DNA of 64,000 nt from JBOGNO01 sp050747245 (GTDB taxonomy: Bacteria; Acidobacteriota; Terriglobia; Acidiferrales; UBA7541): contig JBOGNO010000004.1 in assembly GCA_050747245.1 (NCBI GenBank), positions 124,001 to 188,000 on the forward strand, written 5' to 3'. Below are positions 60,859-64,000 of this stretch, in pieces. The notes beneath the pieces are model-generated. The model made no database searches and was not told the origin of the DNA. It worked only from the letters and a program-made list of their open reading frames with translations. The first letter of the stretch is position 1. Every line of letters begins with the position of its first letter. The translations under genes were made by a program, and so were the position numbers.

Positions 60859-61140
60859 ATGGAAGCTCAACAACCAGTCACGCCCGATCGCGAGAAGCGC
60901 ATCCCCACCCAGGAAGAAATTGACGAAGAAAGCCGCCGCGGGCGACGGCTGCGCATCCTGGTGAATCTCGCGCTCGAAACGATTGCGGGCGGCGAACTCA
61001 ACGTCGAAGAAGCCTCCGGCATGGCTGCCGCTACGCGGCGTGTCGCGCTGGAGATGTTTCCCGGCAAAGAGACGGCTTTCGACCTCATCTACCGGCCGAA
61101 GTTTCAGCGTCTGCTGAACGCGGTCTATCGCTTGCAGTAA
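60859..61140 (+). CDS. Small unknown protein
   Basis: A 93-residue, mostly helical and charged protein (REKRIPTQEEIDEESRRG, then ILVNLALETIAGGELNVEEA and a C-terminal helix). Coding is supported by a clean ATG, high-GC third positions and an end that abuts the ICMT-like gene on the other strand. TTGCCG (60824) and TACTAT (60849) upstream may be a promoter lying almost on the start codon. I recognise no family. Confidence 0.5.
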   Translation: MEAQQPVTPDREKRIPTQEEIDEESRRGRRLRILVNLALETIAGGELNVEEASGMAAATRRVALEMFPGKETAFDLIYRPKFQRLLNAVYRLQ

Positions 61141-61704
61141 TCAATATCCCCGGGCTCGCAGCATCATCCGCAACCACAGCAGCACGATTCCCACGCAGGC
61201 TCCCAGCAGAGCCTGATATTCCCGATTCCGGCGGTATTGCACCCACGAAAAGCCTTGGGATGCGACGCTGCCGGATTTCGCGGGCCGCAACGCGGGGAAA
61301 AAGAGCGGCACGCGCCTCGCGTACTCCTCAAACTGTTTCCCGTAGCCTGCAAGCAGGTCCGCCTCTTCGCGCTTCATTACCGCCCAATAGAAAAAGACGA
61401 AATACACGGCCACCAGCGCCGCAGCAACGGGAGACCACGCGGCAACGATAAATCCTGCGGCCAAAAAACTGCTGCCCAGGTAGAGAGGATTCCGAGTGTA
61501 AGCGTAGGGGCCAAAGGTCGCCAAAGCTTGGCCTTTCTTCAAGTGGCCTGCCGCAGCCCCGCGAATCAAAAGACCCAGTGCGGCGATCGCGCCCCCAGCG
61601 AGTAGCGACGTTCGCGTGGGCGCGGCCAGAACCAGGAAAACCAGAGCGAGCGGATATCCTAGTCTCACACGCCAGCGCGACCAGAACCGGCTCGGAACCT
61701 TCAT
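61141..61704 (-). CDS. Isoprenylcysteine/phospholipid-type membrane methyltransferase
   Basis: The protein has 187 residues from the ATG at 61704, whose ATGA overlap with the upstream heptosyltransferase stop favours it over the ATG at 61722. Several membrane helices precede the core FGPYAYTRNPLYLGSSFLA, the ICMT/PEMT motif for SAM and membrane substrate, and later FEEYARRVPLFFP. The substrate is open: prenyl, lipid or another small methyl acceptor. Last gene of the heptose operon, so an envelope lipid is a reasonable guess. Confidence 0.75.
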   Translation of the reverse strand: MKVPSRFWSRWRVRLGYPLALVFLVLAAPTRTSLLAGGAIAALGLLIRGAAAGHLKKGQALATFGPYAYTRNPLYLGSSFLAAGFIVAAWSPVAAALVAVYFVFFYWAVMKREEADLLAGYGKQFEEYARRVPLFFPALRPAKSGSVASQGFSWVQYRRNREYQALLGACVGIVLLWLRMMLRARGY

Positions 61705-62705
61705 TCGCAGGGCCCCGGGCATTGCTCCACGGCCGCCTCGACCTGCGCGACAGATATCGAAAGCATGGCGGAAGAATATTTGGACGAGCGTTCGTAGTTC
61801 GTCTCTTCGGCCCGAGCATTGCGGAGGACGATGCTCGCGCTGGCGTACGGCCCATTGCGAGCTGGATCCGTGGGGCCATAAAGCCCAACTACTGGCGTGC
61901 CCAGCGCCGCGGCAAGGTGCAGCGGGCCGGTGTCGGCCGCGACTACAATTCTTGCTCGCGCCAGCACGGCTATCAATTGCGGCAAATCCATTGGAAGCAG
62001 CACCGGCGGGCAGTCGCCCGCGGCGCTCGCCACCTCGTTCGCGAGGTTTTCTTCACCGGGTCCAAAACTTACGATGCCTGACCAACCAGTGCGCTGCGCG
62101 ATTCGACGATGCAATTCGCCGAAACGCTCCGGCGGCCAGCACTTTGATTTCCAGCCACCACCCGGATTGAGAACAAAGAAATCGCGCAAGCCGCGGTTCG
62201 CGAGTTCCGCTGCGGCCCACTCGCGGGCTGCTTCTGAAATGCAAATAGGAAAACGAATGGCTCCCATCTGAGCGCCCGCCGCCTCGGCGAGACTCAGATT
62301 GTGCTCCACCTTGTGTTCGCCACGCGGCGCGATTTCGTCCGAATAAAAGAGCGCCGCCACTCCCTCCCGTGCGTACTTGCGTTCAAATCCTAGAATCCGC
62401 GGCGCGCCGGAGGCCATAGCCAGCATCGCGGATTTATAGAGCGATTGAAAATCGAGCACGCATTCGTAGCGGCCCGCGCGCAGCCGCCGGATGCATCGCC
62501 AGTGATCGCTCAAGGAACCGCGCCTGAGCGGAATCGCCTGATTGATATCGGCATTGCCTTCGAGGAGCGGCAGCCAGGTTCGATCGATCAGCCAATCAAT
62601 CTGTGCTCGCGGAAACGATTCGCGCAGCGCGCTCGCCGCGGGAAGGGTGTGCACTATATCGCCCAGGGAGCCCAACTTCACAATTAAGAAACGCTCATCG
62701 TCCAT
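61701..62705 (-). CDS. waaC: Heptosyltransferase-type glycosyltransferase (family 9)
   Basis: A 334-residue GT-B enzyme. The N-terminus FLIVKLGSLGDIVHTLPAAS is typical of WaaC/RfaF, with DFQSLYKSA, LNPGGGWKSKCWPPERFGEL and the nucleotide-sugar region VAADTGPLHLAAALGTPVVG. It should add an L-glycero-D-manno-heptose to lipid A-core. Heptosyltransferase I is the closest reading by order of motifs. It is joined by one shared base to rfaE2, which makes its donor precursor. Confidence 0.85.
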   Translation of the reverse strand: MDDERFLIVKLGSLGDIVHTLPAASALRESFPRAQIDWLIDRTWLPLLEGNADINQAIPLRRGSLSDHWRCIRRLRAGRYECVLDFQSLYKSAMLAMASGAPRILGFERKYAREGVAALFYSDEIAPRGEHKVEHNLSLAEAAGAQMGAIRFPICISEAAREWAAAELANRGLRDFFVLNPGGGWKSKCWPPERFGELHRRIAQRTGWSGIVSFGPGEENLANEVASAAGDCPPVLLPMDLPQLIAVLARARIVVAADTGPLHLAAALGTPVVGLYGPTDPARNGPYASASIVLRNARAEETNYERSSKYSSAMLSISVAQVEAAVEQCPGPCE

Positions 62706-63184
62706 CAGCGCTCACGCACACGCGCGAGCAGGTCGCGTGTCGAATGATTTTTCGAGTCGCCGACGATGGCAATGCGGACGCCCAGGCGCCGCGCAGTCTC
62801 CCGCTCAGGGACCGTCTCCTGCGTATAATCGGTTCCCTTGGCGTGCACGTCCGGGCGCAATTCTTCGAGCAGCCTGCTGACGTCGGATTCCTCGAACACT
62901 ACCACGGCATCCACTGCGGCAAGAGCGGCCACGAGTTCCGCGCGCGACCGCGACTCGAGAATGGGCCGCCCCGGACCCTTCAGCATACTGACACTCTTGT
63001 CCGCGTTCACGGCCACAATCAAAAAATCGCCCTCGCGCTTGGCTGCTTCGAGATAGCGTACGTGCCCGGCATGAAGAATATCGAAGCATCCGTTTGCCAG
63101 AACGACGCGCTTGCCCTCGCGGCGGCGCTCTTTCACGACGATTCTGATTTGCTCACGAGTGAAAATCTTCCGGCGAGTGTCCAT
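62705..63184 (-). CDS. rfaE2: Heptose 1-phosphate adenylyltransferase (RfaE domain II)
   Basis: A 159-residue nucleotidyltransferase fold: VVLANGCFDILHAGHVRYLE contains the HxGH motif, followed by VAVNADKSV, GRPILESRSRAELVAAL and GTDYTQETVPE. It makes ADP-heptose from heptose 1-phosphate. In enterobacteria it is the second domain of HldE; here it is a separate gene 7 bases after the kinase gene. Confidence 0.92.
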   Translation of the reverse strand: MDTRRKIFTREQIRIVVKERRREGKRVVLANGCFDILHAGHVRYLEAAKREGDFLIVAVNADKSVSMLKGPGRPILESRSRAELVAALAAVDAVVVFEESDVSRLLEELRPDVHAKGTDYTQETVPERETARRLGVRIAIVGDSKNHSTRDLLARVRER

Positions 63185-63191
63185 GCACGGC

Positions 63192-64000
63192 CTAAGGGTG
63201 CGACGTGGCGTCCTGACGGACGGCCGATTCGAGTTCGGCGCGCGTGATGGTGGCCGTGCCGTGTTTCATCACCACAATCCCGCCGGCATAGTTGGCAAGA
63301 TGCGCCGCCTCGACAAAGTTCGCGCCCGCGGCGAGCGCCAGCGTAAAAACGGCGATCACCGTATCGCCCGCGCCCGTCACATCGGCCGCCTCGTCTGTGC
63401 CGAAGATCGGAATCGCATGGGGCGCGCGGCGATGTTCGAATACCGTCATTCCGTCTTTTCCGCGGGTAACGACGAGGGCTTGAGCGCCAAGATGCCTGCG
63501 AGTGCGCGACGCCAAATTCTCCAGTTTGGCTCGGTCGTTTCCAATACGCGTGTGATAGAGCGCCTCGAGTTCCGGCTCGTTGGGAGTCGCCGCTGTGATG
63601 TGCGCGCCGCGATACTCGAGAAGCGCATAGCGCGAATCTAGCGTCACGATTGGCGCGCGGAGTTTTCGGACCAAGGAAGGATTCACTGCGCCGCAACCAT
63701 AATCCGATACCAGGACGGCCGAAGCTTTCTTCGTATGCAAAGCAAGTTTTCGCTCGAGCGCCGCGTAAACCGTCGCGGGCAGCAATCCTTCCGGCTGGCG
63801 ATCCACGCGCAGCACCTGTTGCCCCGACTTATGCGCCCAACCGGCCATGTAGCGCGACTTCGTGGTGGTTGTCGCGTGACGCGTGGAAAGAATTGCGGAG
63901 GTGTCAATCTTCTTGCGTCGGAAATAATCCACCAGAAATTTTCCGGGCGCATCTTCGCCCACCACGCCAACTGGCACTACTTTTGCGCCGAGGTCGGCAA
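63192..64000 (-). CDS. rfaE1: Heptose 7-phosphate kinase (RfaE domain I), cut by window end
   Basis: The frame stays open to the window edge, so the protein begins beyond 64000; 269 residues are visible. VVPVGVVGEDAPGKFLVDYF, VLVSDYGCGAVNPSLVRKLR and ADVTGAGDTVIAVFTLALAA (with the DTGAGD-type catalytic Asp as TGAGD) define a PfkB-type kinase of the RfaE group. It phosphorylates heptose 7-phosphate to the 1,7-bisphosphate. The GmhB phosphatase and GmhA isomerase are not in view. Confidence 0.9.
   Translation of the reverse strand, partial: ADLGAKVVPVGVVGEDAPGKFLVDYFRRKKIDTSAILSTRHATTTTKSRYMAGWAHKSGQQVLRVDRQPEGLLPATVYAALERKLALHTKKASAVLVSDYGCGAVNPSLVRKLRAPIVTLDSRYALLEYRGAHITAATPNEPELEALYHTRIGNDRAKLENLASRTRRHLGAQALVVTRGKDGMTVFEHRRAPHAIPIFGTDEAADVTGAGDTVIAVFTLALAAGANFVEAAHLANYAGGIVVMKHGTATITRAELESAVRQDATSHP

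Overview
The window looks like a piece of chromosome from an Acidobacteriota bacterium, probably of the Terriglobia or Koribacter type. This rests on the high GC content, on housekeeping gene orders (def-fmt-rsmB-PASTA-rpe-bamD and birA-coaX-hypothetical-rlmD-comEC), on secreted TPR proteins, on a Gram-negative envelope toolkit (Mla, BamD, heptose synthesis, MurJ, TolC-type protein) and on several lineage-typical hypothetical proteins. The assignment is inference from gene content; no rRNA gene is present. I see no CRISPR array, insertion sequence or intact prophage.

Layout. 1-2.7 kb: the start of pyrE (minus strand, cut by the window edge), a leader with a strong hairpin, and a TolC-family outer-membrane protein with a clear terminator. 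2.7-13.9 kb: acyl-CoA and amino-acid catabolism. It holds a split B12-dependent acyl-CoA mutase whose two substrate-determining residues are of the isobutyryl-CoA mutase type, decayed gene remnants, several small enzymes, a leucine-degradation run (carboxyltransferase, HMG-CoA lyase, enoyl-CoA hydratase), a YbgC thioesterase and histidine ammonia-lyase. 13.9-17.6 kb: a K+ channel/RCK protein with an odd filter, an alpha/beta hydrolase, an XRE regulator with palindromes in its promoter, and a secreted glycine-zipper protein. 17.7-27.9 kb: a GH63-like glycosidase and SthA transhydrogenase face a four-gene minus-strand operon. That operon is NuoE-NuoF fusion, a polyferredoxin carrying two cyclic-nucleotide-binding domains, a di-heme membrane protein and glucose 1-dehydrogenase. 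It looks like an unusual NADH-oxidising membrane electron-transfer complex and is the most interesting system here.

28.0-39.4 kb: murJ, a DoxX protein, tRNA-Leu(CAA), ispG, a giant LplT-PlsC-AMP-ligase fusion (Aas-like), an orphan Cas4-like nuclease, and the minus-strand mlaE-mlaF-mlaD lipid-transport operon. The MlaF Walker B lacks the usual glutamate and MlaD carries five tandem repeats. 39.5-51 kb: aroC, def, fmt, rsmB, a PASTA protein, rpe, bamD with a long tail, a receiver-domain protein with a long acidic linker, and valS. 51-64 kb: two tandem secreted TPR proteins, birA, coaX, an unknown protein, an RlmD-type methyltransferase, comEC, small unknowns, and a minus-strand heptose operon (rfaE1 cut by the window end, rfaE2, a heptosyltransferase, an ICMT-like methyltransferase).

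How it fits together: branched-chain amino acids and sugars are oxidised to acyl-CoA and NAD(P)H in the first half. SthA and the NuoEF/Fe-S/cytochrome operon are placed to redistribute or dispose of those electrons. The second half is mostly envelope biogenesis and translation.
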